A DNA stretch of 64,000 nucleotides from Pseudidiomarina atlantica. Lineage in GTDB: Bacteria; Pseudomonadota; Gammaproteobacteria; Enterobacterales; Alteromonadaceae. This document shows positions 18,329-28,604 of this stretch, one piece after another. Position numbers and translations under genes: made by a program. The notes beneath the pieces are model-generated. The model did not search any database. It had not been told where the DNA came from and was given only the letters and a program-made list of their open reading frames with translations. Position 1 is the stretch's first letter. Each line of letters starts with the position of its first letter. Where the stretch lies: contig NZ_JPIN01000001.1 in the NCBI RefSeq assembly GCF_000753735.1, forward strand, positions 310,001 through 374,000, read 5' to 3'.

Positions 18329-19434
18329 AAGTTGGCGATTATCTCTTTCATGGCTTGAATGAAGGCTTCATTTTCTTCTGGTAGGCCAATACTGACACGC
18401 AAATGGCGCGGCAGTTCATAACCTGCCACCGGCCTAACAATAATACCGGCATGCAGTAATTGCTGATAAATTTCACCAGCATTTTCGCCTACTTCTATGG
18501 TCAAAAAGTTACCGCGACTTGGTATGTAGGGAAGCCCGTGTTGCTCGCAAAAATTGACCAACTGTTGCATCCCTGCTTCGTTGACCGCGACTGATTGTTG
18601 CAGATAATCGTCATCATCGAGTGCAACTTCTGCAGCACGCAAACTCAGGCTATTCATATTGAATGGCTGGCGAGCACGATTCATTAAATCGGCAATCGCT
18701 GGATGTGAGACCATATATCCCGCGCGCAAACCCGCAAGCCCATAAGCTTTTGAAAAAGTTCGGCTCACTACCAAGTTAGGATACTGTTGCACCCATCGAA
18801 ACGATGGCGCACGCTCCGCTTCAGACACATATTCAGAGTAAGCCTCGTCGAGCACGATCAACACGTTTTCCGGCACTTTGGCTAAAAACGCAGCAATCGC
18901 CTCAGTGGTTAAAAAGGTACCCGTTGGATTGTTTGGGTTAGCAATAAATATCATCCGCGTTTTCGCAGTGATAGCGGCCAACATTGCGTCTAAATCATGG
19001 CCATAATCTCGTGCCGGAACCGCAACTCCTTTGGCGCCGATGGCTTGGGTCACCAGTGGATACACAACAAACGCGTGTTGCGAGTAAATAACTTCATGTT
19101 CCGCGTTTACAAAAGTACGAGCAATCAGCTCCAATACATCATTCGAGCCGTTACCTAGGGTGATTTGCGCAGTATCTAGAGCAAATTTTTTCGCCAGTTT
19201 ACTCTTCAGGTAAAAGCCGTTTGCATCAGGATAACGGGCTAATCCCGCCAGCGTATCTTGTAACGCAGCCCGAACCTTCGAGCTCAATCCCAGTGGATTT
19301 TCGTTAGATGCAAGCTTAATAATGTCGCGAATACCAAGCTCGCGTTCAAGCTCTTCAATTGGCTTGCCGGCTTGATAAGGTTGTAAATTGCGCACGCCGA
19401 CATTGGCGAGTTGCATCGGGTCAAATGTTGTCAT
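18310..19434 (-). CDS. hisC: Histidinol-phosphate/aromatic aminotransferase (HisC2 type)
   Basis: PLP-dependent fold-type I aminotransferase, 374 residues. Substrate and cofactor residues: KLASNENPLG near the N-terminus, NPNNPTGTF, the internal aldimine lysine in SRTFSKAYGLAGLRAGY and the C-terminal arginine in HLRVSIGLPEEN. It is encoded between serC and aroA, not with his genes. In Pseudomonas the same locus is serC-pheA-hisC2-tyrA/aroA, where HisC2 is linked to phenylalanine/tyrosine synthesis. Here pheA and tyrA are missing, but an aromatic role remains likely, possibly alongside histidinol phosphate. Confidence 0.9.
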   Translation of the reverse strand: MTTFDPMQLANVGVRNLQPYQAGKPIEELERELGIRDIIKLASNENPLGLSSKVRAALQDTLAGLARYPDANGFYLKSKLAKKFALDTAQITLGNGSNDVLELIARTFVNAEHEVIYSQHAFVVYPLVTQAIGAKGVAVPARDYGHDLDAMLAAITAKTRMIFIANPNNPTGTFLTTEAIAAFLAKVPENVLIVLDEAYSEYVSEAERAPSFRWVQQYPNLVVSRTFSKAYGLAGLRAGYMVSHPAIADLMNRARQPFNMNSLSLRAAEVALDDDDYLQQSVAVNEAGMQQLVNFCEQHGLPYIPSRGNFLTIEVGENAGEIYQQLLHAGIIVRPVAGYELPRHLRVSIGLPEENEAFIQAMKEIIANLCKSSR

Positions 19435-19455
19435 AACGGATTACTTCACTTGTTG

Positions 19456-20544
19456 TTACGTATGTTTTTGTTCGAATTCTTGCATAAAGCTGACCAGCGC
19501 TTGCACGCCTTCCAGCGGCATTGCGTTATAGATGCTCGCACGCATACCACCGACAAATCGGTGGCCTTTCAAACCAAGCAAACCTTGTGCTTCGGCGAGT
19601 TGCAAGAACTTACCATCTAAGGCGCTGTCTGCAAGCAAGAATGGTACGTTCATTTTGGAACGATAGTCAGGGTGAACAGGGTTTGAATAAAATGCTGAAC
19701 TGTCAATGTAACGGTACAATAGGTCAGCCTTTTGTTGATTGATAGCGCCCATTGCGGCTACACCACCCTGCTCCTTCAGCCACTCAAACACCAGCCCAGA
19801 CAGATACCAGGCCCAAGTATTGGGGGTGTTATACATTGAGCGGTCTTGTGCTTGAACGGTGTAGTCCATAATGGTCGAAGTGCTGCCCTGTGCATGCCCC
19901 AGCAAGTCTTCACGTACAATCGCAATGGCAAAACCCGATGGACCGATATTCTTCTGTGCACCAGCATAAATAATGCCGAACTGCTCGACAGCCAGAGGTT
20001 CTGAGAGAATCGTTGAGGACATATCAGCAACTAACGGTGCTTTAATATGACTGGGAATTTGATGTAAAGCTAAACCGTCAACCGTTTCATTGGGGCAATA
20101 ATGAAAATAAGCGGCGTCTTCGCTGACCTGCCAACTATTAGCTGGGGCAATCGCGCGACCTTGATCGGTATCTATGACACCTGCCACCACGTTTACCTTG
20201 GCGACATATTTTTGCGCTTCACGAATGGCAAAATCTGACCAGATACCACAATTTAGATAGTCGACTGTGGCGTTTGGCGCGGCAATATTTTGTGGCACTG
20301 CGGAGAACTGCCCGCGGCCACCACCATGCATAAACAAGACTTGGTAATTTTGCGGAATCGCCATTAAATCACGCAAGTCTTGCTCGGCCTGAAAGGCCAT
20401 TTGCATAAAGGCTGGATCGCGGTGACTGATTTCCATCACCGATATCCCCGAGCCCCGCCAACTTCTCAATTCTTCTTGCGCACGTTCAAGTACTGCACGC
20501 GGTAACATCGCTGGACCAGCGGAAAAATTAAACGGGGCTGTCAT
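19456..20544 (-). CDS. serC: Phosphoserine aminotransferase
   Basis: Converts 3-phosphohydroxypyruvate to phosphoserine, and the pyridoxal-pathway equivalent. 362 residues, usual length. It opens with [19 protein letters not shown]; the PLP lysine is in [12 protein letters not shown] and the C-terminus carries [19 protein letters not shown]. It follows gyrA by 9 bases and precedes hisC by 21, so gyrA, serC, hisC and aroA look like one transcript. All PLP-binding landmarks are present. Confidence 0.97.
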   Translation of the reverse strand: MTAPFNFSAGPAMLPRAVLERAQEELRSWRGSGISVMEISHRDPAFMQMAFQAEQDLRDLMAIPQNYQVLFMHGGGRGQFSAVPQNIAAPNATVDYLNCGIWSDFAIREAQKYVAKVNVVAGVIDTDQGRAIAPANSWQVSEDAAYFHYCPNETVDGLALHQIPSHIKAPLVADMSSTILSEPLAVEQFGIIYAGAQKNIGPSGFAIAIVREDLLGHAQGSTSTIMDYTVQAQDRSMYNTPNTWAWYLSGLVFEWLKEQGGVAAMGAINQQKADLLYRYIDSSAFYSNPVHPDYRSKMNVPFLLADSALDGKFLQLAEAQGLLGLKGHRFVGGMRASIYNAMPLEGVQALVSFMQEFEQKHT

Positions 20545-20553
20545 GTGCCTTAC

Positions 20554-23196
20554 TTACTCCTCAACTGTACCTTCGCCATCGGCGCTATTGTCCATTTCAT
20601 TATCAACTTTACCGTCGTTCTCTCCGTCCATAAGAACGTCGTCTAATTCTTCGTGTTCATCAATATCGTCGATGCGTTGCATACCGACCACTTTCTCGTC
20701 ACTTCCAGTTCGGATCAAGCGTACCCCCTGCGTATTACGACCGACAACAGAGACTTCGTTGACGCGTGTACGCACCAAGGTGCCCTTATTACTGATGAGC
20801 ATGATTTGGTTGCTATTGACGACTTCCATCGCGCCGACTACGGCACCGTTACGCTCACTTACCTTGATCGAGACAACACCCTTGGTGGCGCGGCTCTTCG
20901 CCGGATAATCAGTGATAGGCGTGCGTTTGCCGTAACCATTTTCCGTAACTGTCAGCACGCATGGAACTTCTTCCTCGATCAGCCGCGGCACAATCAACGA
21001 CACCACGCGCTGTCCGGGTTCTAAGCGAATACCCCGAACGCCGGTCGCGGTGCGGCCCATCGAGCGAACTTGATCTTCGCTGAAACGAACCACTTTGCCC
21101 GCATCTGAGAACAACATGACTTCGTCACCAGCAGAGGTCATATCAACCCCGATAAGCTCGTCGCCATCGTTAAGGTTCAAGGCAATGATACCGCCGTTAC
21201 GCGGGCGTGAGTAATCGACCATTGGCGTTTTCTTCACCGTGCCATTCTTGGTCGCCATTAAGATAAACTTATCTTCTGGGTAATCACGGGTCGGTAAGAT
21301 GGCGGTGATGCGCTCGTCAGCCTCTAGCGGTAACAGGTTCACAATAGGTCGTCCACGCGCAGTGCGCGTCGCTAACGGTAATTGATACACCTTCATCCAA
21401 TAAATGCGACCACGGGTCGAGAAACATAAAATAGTGTCATGAGTGTTGGCAACCCAAAGTCGCTCAATGAAATCTTCATCTTTCATTTTGGTCGCTGACT
21501 TACCCTTGCCACCGCGGCGCTGTGCTTCGTATTCGGTCAATGGTTGATACTTGACGTAGCCGTGATGCGACAGAGTCACCACCACGTCTTCTTCGTTGAT
21601 CAAATCTTCCATTGAGATGTCATGCGCTGCTGCGGTGATCTCTGTGCGACGTTCATCACCGTATTCGGCTTTGATTTTTTCCAGTTCTTCACGAATCACT
21701 TCCATCAAGCGCTCAGAACTGCTCAAAATCAACAAGAGTTCTTCGATTTGGCTCAATAGGGCCTTGTATTCATCAAGAATTTTTTCATGCTCTAAGCCGG
21801 TCAACTTATGTAGACGCAAATCGAGAATTGCTTGCGCTTGTTCTTCGGTGAGATGGTATTGACCGTCGCGAATACCGTATTGCTTATCCAAATGATCAGG
21901 GCGCGCGGCATCAACCCCTGCCCGTTCGAGCATTGCCGCTACATCACCTAACACCCAAGCGCGACTGATTAAACCAGCTTTCGCTTCAGCTGCAGTTTGC
22001 GAGCGACGGATGAGTTCAATGACTTCATCGATATTTGCCAATGCAATGGCAAGACCTTCAAGGATATGAGCCCGTTCACGCGCCTTGCGCAGCTCATAGA
22101 CTGAGCGGCGTGTGACCACTTCACGGCGGTGCAAGATAAAGCAATCGAGCATATCGCGCAGATTGAATAGGCGCGGTTGGTTTTTATCGAGCGCCACCAT
22201 ATTGATGCCGAACACTACTTGCATTTGGGTGTTCGCGTACAGGTGGTTGAGCACTACTTCGCCAACTTCGCCACGCTTCAGTTCAATAACGATGCGCATA
22301 CCGTCTTTGTCAGACTCGTCGCGCAGCGCGCTAATGCCTTCAAGACGTTTTTCTTTCACCAGTTCAGCGATTTTTTCGATCAGCTTGGCTTTATTGACCT
22401 GGTACGGAATCTCATTAACGATAATGGTTTCACGACCATTGCTGTCGGTTTCGATTTCCGCTTTAGCGCGCAAATGAATGCGGCCACGGCCCGTTTTATA
22501 GGCTTCGACGATACCTGAACGCCCTGAAATGCTTGCTGCCGTCGGAAAGTCAGGCCCCGGGATATACTCCATCAGTTCTTCAACTTGGATATCCGGGTTG
22601 TCGATCATAGCTAAACAACCATTCACGACTTCAGTTAGGTTATGCGGTGGAATGTTAGTTGCCATACCCACCGCGATGCCCGAAGAACCATTCACTAGCA
22701 AATTCGGTACGCGGGTCGGCAGCACATCAGGAATTTGTTCAGTGCCGTCGTAGTTCGGCACAAAATCGACCGTTTCTTTGTCGAGGTCTGAGAGTAATTC
22801 GCCAGCAATTTTAGCCATACGAATTTCGGTGTAACGCATTGCTGCTGCAGAGTCGCCGTCAACCGAACCGAAGTTACCTTGACCATCGACCAGCATGTAG
22901 CGCAGCGAGAACGGTTGCGCCATACGCACGATAGTGTCATAGACCGCGCTGTCACCATGGGGGTGATATTTACCGATCACGTCACCGACGATACGCGCCG
23001 ACTTTTTATATGGTTTATTGAAATCATTGCGCAATTCATTCATCGCGAATAACACACGACGATGCACAGGTTTTAAGCCGTCACGAACATCGGGTAACGC
23101 ACGCCCGACGATAACGCTCATTGCGTAATCGAGATAAGAGCTTTTCAGCTCATCTTCAATATTGACTGGAACGACTTCTCTGGCGAGATCACTCAT
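20554..23196 (-). CDS. gyrA: DNA gyrase subunit A
   Basis: Type IIA topoisomerase subunit that introduces negative supercoils with GyrB. 880 residues. The catalytic tyrosine is Tyr122 ([10 protein letters not shown]). The quinolone-resistance region reads [11 protein letters not shown] with Ser83 and Asp87, the sensitive (wild-type) residues in E. coli numbering. The GyrA box QRRGGKG starts the C-terminal beta-pinwheel, and an acidic tail (rich in Asp/Glu) closes the protein. It is divergent from ubiG, the same neighbour as in E. coli. Confidence 0.98.
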   Translation of the reverse strand: MSDLAREVVPVNIEDELKSSYLDYAMSVIVGRALPDVRDGLKPVHRRVLFAMNELRNDFNKPYKKSARIVGDVIGKYHPHGDSAVYDTIVRMAQPFSLRYMLVDGQGNFGSVDGDSAAAMRYTEIRMAKIAGELLSDLDKETVDFVPNYDGTEQIPDVLPTRVPNLLVNGSSGIAVGMATNIPPHNLTEVVNGCLAMIDNPDIQVEELMEYIPGPDFPTAASISGRSGIVEAYKTGRGRIHLRAKAEIETDSNGRETIIVNEIPYQVNKAKLIEKIAELVKEKRLEGISALRDESDKDGMRIVIELKRGEVGEVVLNHLYANTQMQVVFGINMVALDKNQPRLFNLRDMLDCFILHRREVVTRRSVYELRKARERAHILEGLAIALANIDEVIELIRRSQTAAEAKAGLISRAWVLGDVAAMLERAGVDAARPDHLDKQYGIRDGQYHLTEEQAQAILDLRLHKLTGLEHEKILDEYKALLSQIEELLLILSSSERLMEVIREELEKIKAEYGDERRTEITAAAHDISMEDLINEEDVVVTLSHHGYVKYQPLTEYEAQRRGGKGKSATKMKDEDFIERLWVANTHDTILCFSTRGRIYWMKVYQLPLATRTARGRPIVNLLPLEADERITAILPTRDYPEDKFILMATKNGTVKKTPMVDYSRPRNGGIIALNLNDGDELIGVDMTSAGDEVMLFSDAGKVVRFSEDQVRSMGRTATGVRGIRLEPGQRVVSLIVPRLIEEEVPCVLTVTENGYGKRTPITDYPAKSRATKGVVSIKVSERNGAVVGAMEVVNSNQIMLISNKGTLVRTRVNEVSVVGRNTQGVRLIRTGSDEKVVGMQRIDDIDEHEELDDVLMDGENDGKVDNEMDNSADGEGTVEE

Positions 23197-23283
23197 AGTT
23201 ATATCCCTAAACGATCTGTCTTTCTTATAATTGTCTGAGTGGCACCATTGTACCCTTAGCGCTACGCCCTCGCATCCTTTTTT

Positions 23284-23311
23284 CCGCCGCTTTTACGCGG
23301 CTGCTTTTTTT
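23284..23311 (+). terminator. Terminator-like hairpin in the ubiG leader
   Basis: A 5-base GC-only stem (GCCGC / GCGGC, loop TTTTAC) is followed by TGC and seven T on the plus strand, 54 bases before the ubiG start. It lies between divergent gyrA and ubiG, so no upstream plus-strand gene needs it. Confidence 0.4.
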
Positions 23312-23364
23312 ATCAGCGCAGCTTGAGTACACTGTACCGAGTTTTTCCGCCGAGCAGAAGTACC

Positions 23365-24075
23365 ATGCAGCAAACTAATAATGTAGATCCACAAGAAATC
23401 GAGAAATTTAGCGCCCTTGCCGCACGTTGGTGGGATCCAGAAGGCGAATTCAAACCCTTGCACCAGATCAATCCTCTGCGACTCGATTTTATTCAGCGCC
23501 AAACCGCTGGTGTGTTTGGTAAACAAACCTTAGATATCGGCTGTGGCGGTGGCCTGGTCACCGAAGAACTTGCCAAGGCTGGGGCTAAGGTTACTGGCAT
23601 TGACCTTGCAGAGAAATCGCTGAAGGTCGCGCGGTTGCATGCGCTTGAGAGTGGTCTGAATATCGATTACCAATGCGTTGCTGCAGAAACCTTTGCCGAG
23701 CAACATGCGGGACAATTTGATCTAGTAACCTGCCTAGAAATGCTGGAACACGTGCCGGACCCTAAGAGCATCGTTCGCGCCGCTGCAAAATGTGTAAAGC
23801 CAGGCGGCACTTTGGTATTCTCTACACTCAATCGTAATTTCAAGTCATGGTTACTCGGGATTGTTGCCGCTGAGTATGTATTGCGCTGGGTGCCCAAAGG
23901 CACGCATGAACACGCGAAGTTCATTCAGCCCGCTGAACTTTTGCAAATGACCGATGCAGTCGGTGCCAAACCCCTAGCAATCACTGGTATTCACTATCTA
24001 CCGTGGCGTGGATTTTACCTTGACCACACCAATGTCGATGTGAACTACATCGTTGCCTTGCGTATGCCAGCATGA
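23365..24075 (+). CDS. ubiG: Ubiquinone biosynthesis O-methyltransferase UbiG
   Basis: SAM-dependent methyltransferase performing both O-methylations in ubiquinone synthesis. 236 residues. N-terminal FSALAARWWDPEGEFKPLH is the family hallmark, and the SAM motif is LDIGCGGGLVTEELA with the acidic GIDLAEKSLKVA loop. I use the ATG at 23365 because the family begins about ten residues before EKFSALAA. Its stop overlaps the gph start (ATGA). Divergence from gyrA matches E. coli. Confidence 0.96.
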   Translation: MQQTNNVDPQEIEKFSALAARWWDPEGEFKPLHQINPLRLDFIQRQTAGVFGKQTLDIGCGGGLVTEELAKAGAKVTGIDLAEKSLKVARLHALESGLNIDYQCVAAETFAEQHAGQFDLVTCLEMLEHVPDPKSIVRAAAKCVKPGGTLVFSTLNRNFKSWLLGIVAAEYVLRWVPKGTHEHAKFIQPAELLQMTDAVGAKPLAITGIHYLPWRGFYLDHTNVDVNYIVALRMPA

Positions 24076-24740
24076 GCAATACCCACATGAACCAAGTCAA
24101 AGCCGTATTGTTTGATCTCGATGGTACTCTACTAGACACCGCACCAGATATGGGCGCTGCACTGAATGCTGTGTTGCGCGAAGAAGGACGCCCTCCGGTT
24201 GGCCCAGAAGTCGCAAAGAGTTTTTCTTCGCACGGCTCTCGTGGTCTTCTGGAATACGCTTATGCGGCTGAGTTTCATGCCAGACGTGAAGAATTACGCG
24301 ACAAGTTTTTACGCTACTACGCCGCTAACATTGCCGCTGATACACAACTCTATAACGGTATTTCGCAGCTGTTAGCGCAATTATCTGCCAATGGCATTGC
24401 CACCGCCATCGTCACCAACAAACCACAAGCGATGACCGAGCAGCTCATGCCCTATTTTCCTGAGTTGGCCGCTTTACCGGTGCGCGTCAGCGGTGATACC
24501 TTGGCCGTTGCTAAGCCACACCCCGATCCAATCTTATATGCCGCAGAGCAGTTGGCGATCGACCCGACGCACTGTTGGTACGTGGGTGATGCGGAGCGGG
24601 ATATTCAGGCAGGCCGCGCGGCGGGTATGAAAACAGTGCTAGCGCGCTACGGTTATATAGCTGCACATGAGCAACCAGAACATTGGGGTGCAGACTATAG
24701 CATCGAGCATCCATTGCAACTGCTTGAATTATTACGTTAA
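24072..24740 (+). CDS. gph: Phosphoglycolate phosphatase (HAD family)
   Basis: Hydrolyses 2-phosphoglycolate, a product of oxidative DNA repair, and related phosphates. 222 residues. HAD motif I is VLFDLDGTLLDT, motif II VTNKPQ, motif III lysine in AKPHPDPILYA, and motif IV YVGDAERDIQAGRAAG. The ATG at 24072 overlaps the ubiG stop by 4 bases. A second ATG five codons later is equally close to the family start. As part of the ubiG pair it may also act on related metabolites. Confidence 0.9.
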   Translation: MSNTHMNQVKAVLFDLDGTLLDTAPDMGAALNAVLREEGRPPVGPEVAKSFSSHGSRGLLEYAYAAEFHARREELRDKFLRYYAANIAADTQLYNGISQLLAQLSANGIATAIVTNKPQAMTEQLMPYFPELAALPVRVSGDTLAVAKPHPDPILYAAEQLAIDPTHCWYVGDAERDIQAGRAAGMKTVLARYGYIAAHEQPEHWGADYSIEHPLQLLELLR

Positions 24741-24786
24741 CACTACATCTAGTGCCTGCAATTTTACATTCGCACTAGATGTTGTG
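24741..24786. repeat. Long-armed inverted repeat after gph
   Basis: Arms CACTACATCTAGTGC (24741-24755) and GCACTAGATGTTGTG (24772-24786) pair with a single mismatch around a 16-base loop, starting immediately after the gph stop. It is probably an mRNA 3' hairpin; the downstream T-content is weak. Confidence 0.5.
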
Positions 24787-24966
24787 AGACTCCTTTGTTT
24801 ACCTCTTAGATTTTTGCAGCATTAAATAGCTATTTTAAAGAGCAAAAAATTATTTAAAAAAAATTTGTACCGCTTGCTTTTTCTAAGTCGCTAGTGGGAC
24901 AAGGCTTTTCGCTTTGTCGACCCTATTGAGTCGTTCAATTGCCACAAATTTTTCATCTCTTCGCGC

Positions 24967-24994
24967 TTGATCAACGTAGGATAAGTGCTAGCAT
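24967..24994 (+). promoter_or_regulatory. Candidate nrdA promoter
   Basis: TTGATC (24967-24972), 16-base spacer, TAGCAT (24989-24994). Transcription would begin near 25001, so both NrdR boxes would lie in or just past the start region, a repressing position. Confidence 0.4.
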
Positions 24995-25010
24995 ACAAAC
25001 AATCTTACCA

Positions 25011-25026
25011 ACCCAAGATATTGTGT
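25011..25026 (+). promoter_or_regulatory. NrdR box 1
   Basis: ACCCAAGATATTGTGT matches the NrdR consensus acaCwAtATaTwGtgt at 14 of 16 positions. NrdR represses ribonucleotide reductase operons when dATP is high. Confidence 0.7.
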
Positions 25027-25052
25027 AGTTTTCGCGCAGAAAACCCTATCAA

Positions 25053-25068
25053 TACCCATATCTTGTGG
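25053..25068 (+). promoter_or_regulatory. NrdR box 2
   Basis: TACCCATATCTTGTGG matches the NrdR core at ten positions. It begins 42 bases after box 1, four helical turns, so both face the same side of the DNA as tandem NrdR boxes usually do. Confidence 0.55.
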
Positions 25069-25110
25069 TGCCATATAAAAAACAAAACGATAAATGGATG
25101 GGTGCGCCGC

Positions 25111-27450
25111 ATGAATCAAAAGCTCTTCGTAACGAAACGTAGTGGTGAACGTGAACCACTCGATCTCGACAAAATCCATCGTGTAATTAGCTGGGCCTCT
25201 GAAGGTTTAGATAACGTTTCAGTCTCGGAGGTTGAAATTCGCTCACGAATTCAATTCTACGATGGCATTAAGACTGAAGATATTCACGAAACCATCATCA
25301 AAGCTGCGGCAGATCTCATTTCAGAAGACGCGCCTGATTACCAGTATTTGGCTGCGCGCCTCGCTGTATTCCATCTGCGTAAACTCGCTTACGGCCAGTT
25401 TGAACCGCCTCATCTCTATGACCAAGTGAAAAGCATGGTTGCAGCAGGCCGTTACGACAAGCATTTACTTGATGATTACACTGCGGAAGAATTCGAAGAG
25501 ATGAATAGCTTCATCGATCACGGTCGTGATTTAAACTTCTCATACGCTGCAGTCAAACAGCTTGAAGGCAAGTACTTGGTGCAAAACCGCGTCACCGGAG
25601 AAATCTTTGAAAGCGCGCAGTTTTTATATGTCCTCGTTGCCGCTTGTTTGTTTGCAAATTATCCGCGCGAAACGCGCATGAGCTACGTGAAGCGCTTCTA
25701 TGATGCGACTTCATTGTTCAAGATCTCTCTGCCTACCCCGATTATGTCGGGCGTACGTACCCCTACTCGCCAGTTCAGTTCATGTGTTCTGATTGAAGCG
25801 GGTGATAGTCTTGACTCTATCAACGCGACCGCAAGCGCTATTGTTAAATATGTATCACAGCGCGCCGGTATTGGTATCAACGCAGGTCGTATCCGCGCCT
25901 TGGGCAGCCCGATTCGTGGCGGCGAAGCTTTCCATACCGGTTGTATTCCGTTTTACAAGTACTTTCAAACTGCCGTAAAAAGCTGTTCACAAGGCGGCGT
26001 CCGCGGCGGTGCAGCGACATTATTCTATCCGCTTTGGCATCTTGAAGTTGAAAGCCTGCTAGTGCTGAAAAATAACCGTGGTGTTGAAGAAAACCGCGTG
26101 CGTCACCTCGATTACGGCGTGCAATTTAACCGCTTGATGTATCAGCGCTTGGTTAAAGACGACTTTATTACCCTGTTCAGTCCATCCGATGTACCTGGGC
26201 TTTACGACGCGTTCTTTGCCGACCAAGCAGAATTCGAACGGTTGTATGTACAGTATGAGAACGACGACTCGATCCGTAAGAAACGGATCAAAGCTATCGA
26301 GCTGTTCAGCCTGTTCATGCAAGAACGCGCAAGTACTGGCCGGATTTATTTACAGAACGTCGACCACTGTAATACGCATAGTCCGTTTGATCCAAAGGTT
26401 GCACCGATTCGACAAAGTAACCTATGCCTAGAAATCGCATTACCAACTAAGCCTCTTGCGCACGTCAACGACGAAGAGGGGGAAATTGCACTCTGTACAC
26501 TTTCCGCCTTCAACCTTGGCGCGATTGAGAAACTAGAGGATTTAGAAGAAATGGCAGACCTCGCCGTGCGGGCGCTCGATAGTCTACTGGACTACCAGGA
26601 ATATCCTGTACCGGCGGCACGCAATGCCACCATGGGCCGTCGTACGCTGGGAATTGGTGTTATCAACTTCGCGTATTACCTTGCGAAAAACGGAGTTCGT
26701 TATTCTGATGGTTCAGCGAATGGTCTGGTGCACCGCACCTTCGAAGCCATTCAATATTACCTGATGAAAGCATCGATGCAGCTCGCCCGCGAATTGGGTG
26801 CGTGTCCGAAATTCAATGAAACTACGTATGCACAAGGCATTATGCCAACCGATACCTACAAAAAGGATTTGGATGCCGTCTGCAATGAGCCGTTGCACCT
26901 CGATTGGGATCAATTGCGTGCCGATATCAAAAAATATGGCATGCGCAATTCAACCTTGTCGGCGTTGATGCCTTCGGAAACATCCTCGCAGATATCAAAT
27001 GCGACCAATGGTATTGAACCACCGCGCGGTCATATCAGTATAAAAGCATCGAAGGATGGCGTTACTAAACAAGTTGTCCCCGACTACGAACACCTCAAAG
27101 ATGCTTACGAGTTGTTGTGGACCATTCCAAACAATAAAGGCTACTTAGAGTTGGTGGGAATCATGCAGAAGTTTGTGGACCAGACAATTTCTGCCAACAC
27201 CAACTACGACCCGAGCAAATTTGAAGCCGGCAAAGTGCCAATGAAGCAGCTGCTACAAGACCTGCTCTATGCATACAAGCTAGGTGTAAAAACGTTGTAT
27301 TACCACAACACGCGCGATGGCGCTTCTGACAACCAAGTCGACTTACGCGACAAAGTTGATGCCAAACAACGTGAACAAGAAAATCAGCAGGCAACTGTAG
27401 CAATCACAGAAGAAGACGACGATTGCGCCGGTGGTGCGTGTAAAATCTAA
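25111..27450 (+). CDS. nrdA: Class Ia ribonucleotide reductase, alpha subunit
   Basis: Makes deoxyribonucleotides aerobically with NrdB. 779 residues. The N-terminal ATP cone (dATP activity switch) starts at KLFVTKRSGEREPLDLDKIH. Active-site cysteines appear in FSSCVLIEAGDS and in NLCLEIALPT, and the C-terminal redox tail ends CAGGACKI. I use the ATG at 25111 (family N-terminus MNQKLFVTKR); the 42 codons before it fall in the regulatory region. nrdB follows 18 bases later. Regulation by NrdR is suggested by the two upstream boxes. Confidence 0.97.
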   Translation: MNQKLFVTKRSGEREPLDLDKIHRVISWASEGLDNVSVSEVEIRSRIQFYDGIKTEDIHETIIKAAADLISEDAPDYQYLAARLAVFHLRKLAYGQFEPPHLYDQVKSMVAAGRYDKHLLDDYTAEEFEEMNSFIDHGRDLNFSYAAVKQLEGKYLVQNRVTGEIFESAQFLYVLVAACLFANYPRETRMSYVKRFYDATSLFKISLPTPIMSGVRTPTRQFSSCVLIEAGDSLDSINATASAIVKYVSQRAGIGINAGRIRALGSPIRGGEAFHTGCIPFYKYFQTAVKSCSQGGVRGGAATLFYPLWHLEVESLLVLKNNRGVEENRVRHLDYGVQFNRLMYQRLVKDDFITLFSPSDVPGLYDAFFADQAEFERLYVQYENDDSIRKKRIKAIELFSLFMQERASTGRIYLQNVDHCNTHSPFDPKVAPIRQSNLCLEIALPTKPLAHVNDEEGEIALCTLSAFNLGAIEKLEDLEEMADLAVRALDSLLDYQEYPVPAARNATMGRRTLGIGVINFAYYLAKNGVRYSDGSANGLVHRTFEAIQYYLMKASMQLARELGACPKFNETTYAQGIMPTDTYKKDLDAVCNEPLHLDWDQLRADIKKYGMRNSTLSALMPSETSSQISNATNGIEPPRGHISIKASKDGVTKQVVPDYEHLKDAYELLWTIPNNKGYLELVGIMQKFVDQTISANTNYDPSKFEAGKVPMKQLLQDLLYAYKLGVKTLYYHNTRDGASDNQVDLRDKVDAKQREQENQQATVAITEEDDDCAGGACKI

Positions 27451-27468
27451 ACTAAAGGCAAGAAAGCT

Positions 27469-28599
27469 ATGAGTTATTCAACCTTTAACAAAAATCAGAT
27501 TAATCCGTTGCACGAACCTATGTTCTTCGGCAATTCGGTCAACGTAGCACGTTACGATCAGCAAAAACATAATGTGTTTGAGAAGCTCATCGAGAAACAA
27601 ATCAGCTTTTTCTGGCGCCCAGAGGAAGTTGATGTGAGTCGCGACCGCGTTGACTTCCAGAATCTGACCGATAGTGAAAAGCATATTTTCATTTCGAATT
27701 TGAAATATCAGACATTGCTTGATTCGGTGCAGGGTCGTAGTCCAAACATTGCCCTGCTCCCTATTGTTTCTATTCCTGAATTAGAAACTTGGATCGAAAC
27801 TTGGTCATTCTTCGAAACCATCCACTCGCGCTCGTATACGCACATTTTGCGTAACCTGTTTACCGATCCGAGCCAAGTTTTCGAAGATATTGTCATCAAT
27901 GAAGAGATACAAAAGCGCGCAATTGATATTTCACAATATTACGACGACCTGATCTTCTACACTCAGTTATGGCAAACCCATGGCGAAGGTGACGTTGAGA
28001 TTGATGGTGAGACACATACAGTCACCATGCGTGAGTTGAAGAAGAAACTCTTCCTCTGCATTAACTCGGTCAACGCGCTAGAAGCCATTCGTTTCTATGT
28101 AAGTTTCGCCTGCACCTTTGCCTTCGCTGAGCGTGATTTAATGGAAGGTAATTCTAAGATTATTCGCTTGATTGCCCGTGATGAGAATTTGCACTTAGTT
28201 TCAACGCAAAACATTCTCAATCTTTGGCAATACGGCAAAGACGATCCAGAAATGAAGGAAATTGCCGAAGAACTACGCGAGGAAGCGCTGGCGATCTTCA
28301 TGAAAGCGGTCGAACAAGAAAAGGAATGGGCACATTACCTGTTTCGCCACGGCTCAATGATCGGTCTAAACGAAGAAATCTTGTGCCAGTATGTTGAGTA
28401 CATTGCCAACATGCGAATGGAAGCGATTGGGTTTGACGCCCCCTTCAAGCAACGTAGTAACCCACTGCCGTGGATGAACAAATATTTGGTCTCTGACAAC
28501 GTGCAAGTGGCACCGCAAGAAGCTGAAATCAGTTCTTATCTGGTCGGTCAAATCGATAGTGCAGTAAGTGCTTCCGATTTAGGAGACTTTGAGCTGTAA
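27469..28599 (+). CDS. nrdB: Class Ia ribonucleotide reductase, beta subunit
   Basis: Di-iron tyrosyl-radical subunit, 376 residues as in E. coli NrdB. Iron ligands and radical environment appear in [20 protein letters not shown], the helix with [14 protein letters not shown], and [17 protein letters not shown]. The C-terminal tail (ASDLGDFEL) is the peptide that docks to NrdA. The ferredoxin gene starts 5 bases after the stop, which is the usual arrangement for radical maintenance. Confidence 0.97.
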   Translation: MSYSTFNKNQINPLHEPMFFGNSVNVARYDQQKHNVFEKLIEKQISFFWRPEEVDVSRDRVDFQNLTDSEKHIFISNLKYQTLLDSVQGRSPNIALLPIVSIPELETWIETWSFFETIHSRSYTHILRNLFTDPSQVFEDIVINEEIQKRAIDISQYYDDLIFYTQLWQTHGEGDVEIDGETHTVTMRELKKKLFLCINSVNALEAIRFYVSFACTFAFAERDLMEGNSKIIRLIARDENLHLVSTQNILNLWQYGKDDPEMKEIAEELREEALAIFMKAVEQEKEWAHYLFRHGSMIGLNEEILCQYVEYIANMRMEAIGFDAPFKQRSNPLPWMNKYLVSDNVQVAPQEAEISSYLVGQIDSAVSASDLGDFEL

Positions 28600-28604
28600 G
28601 CGAC

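Larger units (their letters stand above)
24741..25110 (+). other. Gene-free regulatory region upstream of nrdA (370 bases)
   Basis: The only stretch over 300 bases without a gene. It holds the gph 3' inverted repeat, an AT-rich tract near 24820-24870, a second imperfect hairpin near 24899-24925 (GACAAGGC / GCTTTGTC), a candidate promoter at 24967-24994 and two candidate NrdR boxes at 25011 and 25053. An in-frame extension of nrdA into this region has no family similarity and crosses the NrdR boxes. I saw no DnaA box cluster. Confidence 0.7.

Noticed and set aside
24985-25110. Extended nrdA N-terminus of 42 residues
   Set aside because: Crosses both NrdR boxes and the candidate promoter region and has no family similarity; the ATG at 25111 gives the standard NrdA N-terminus.
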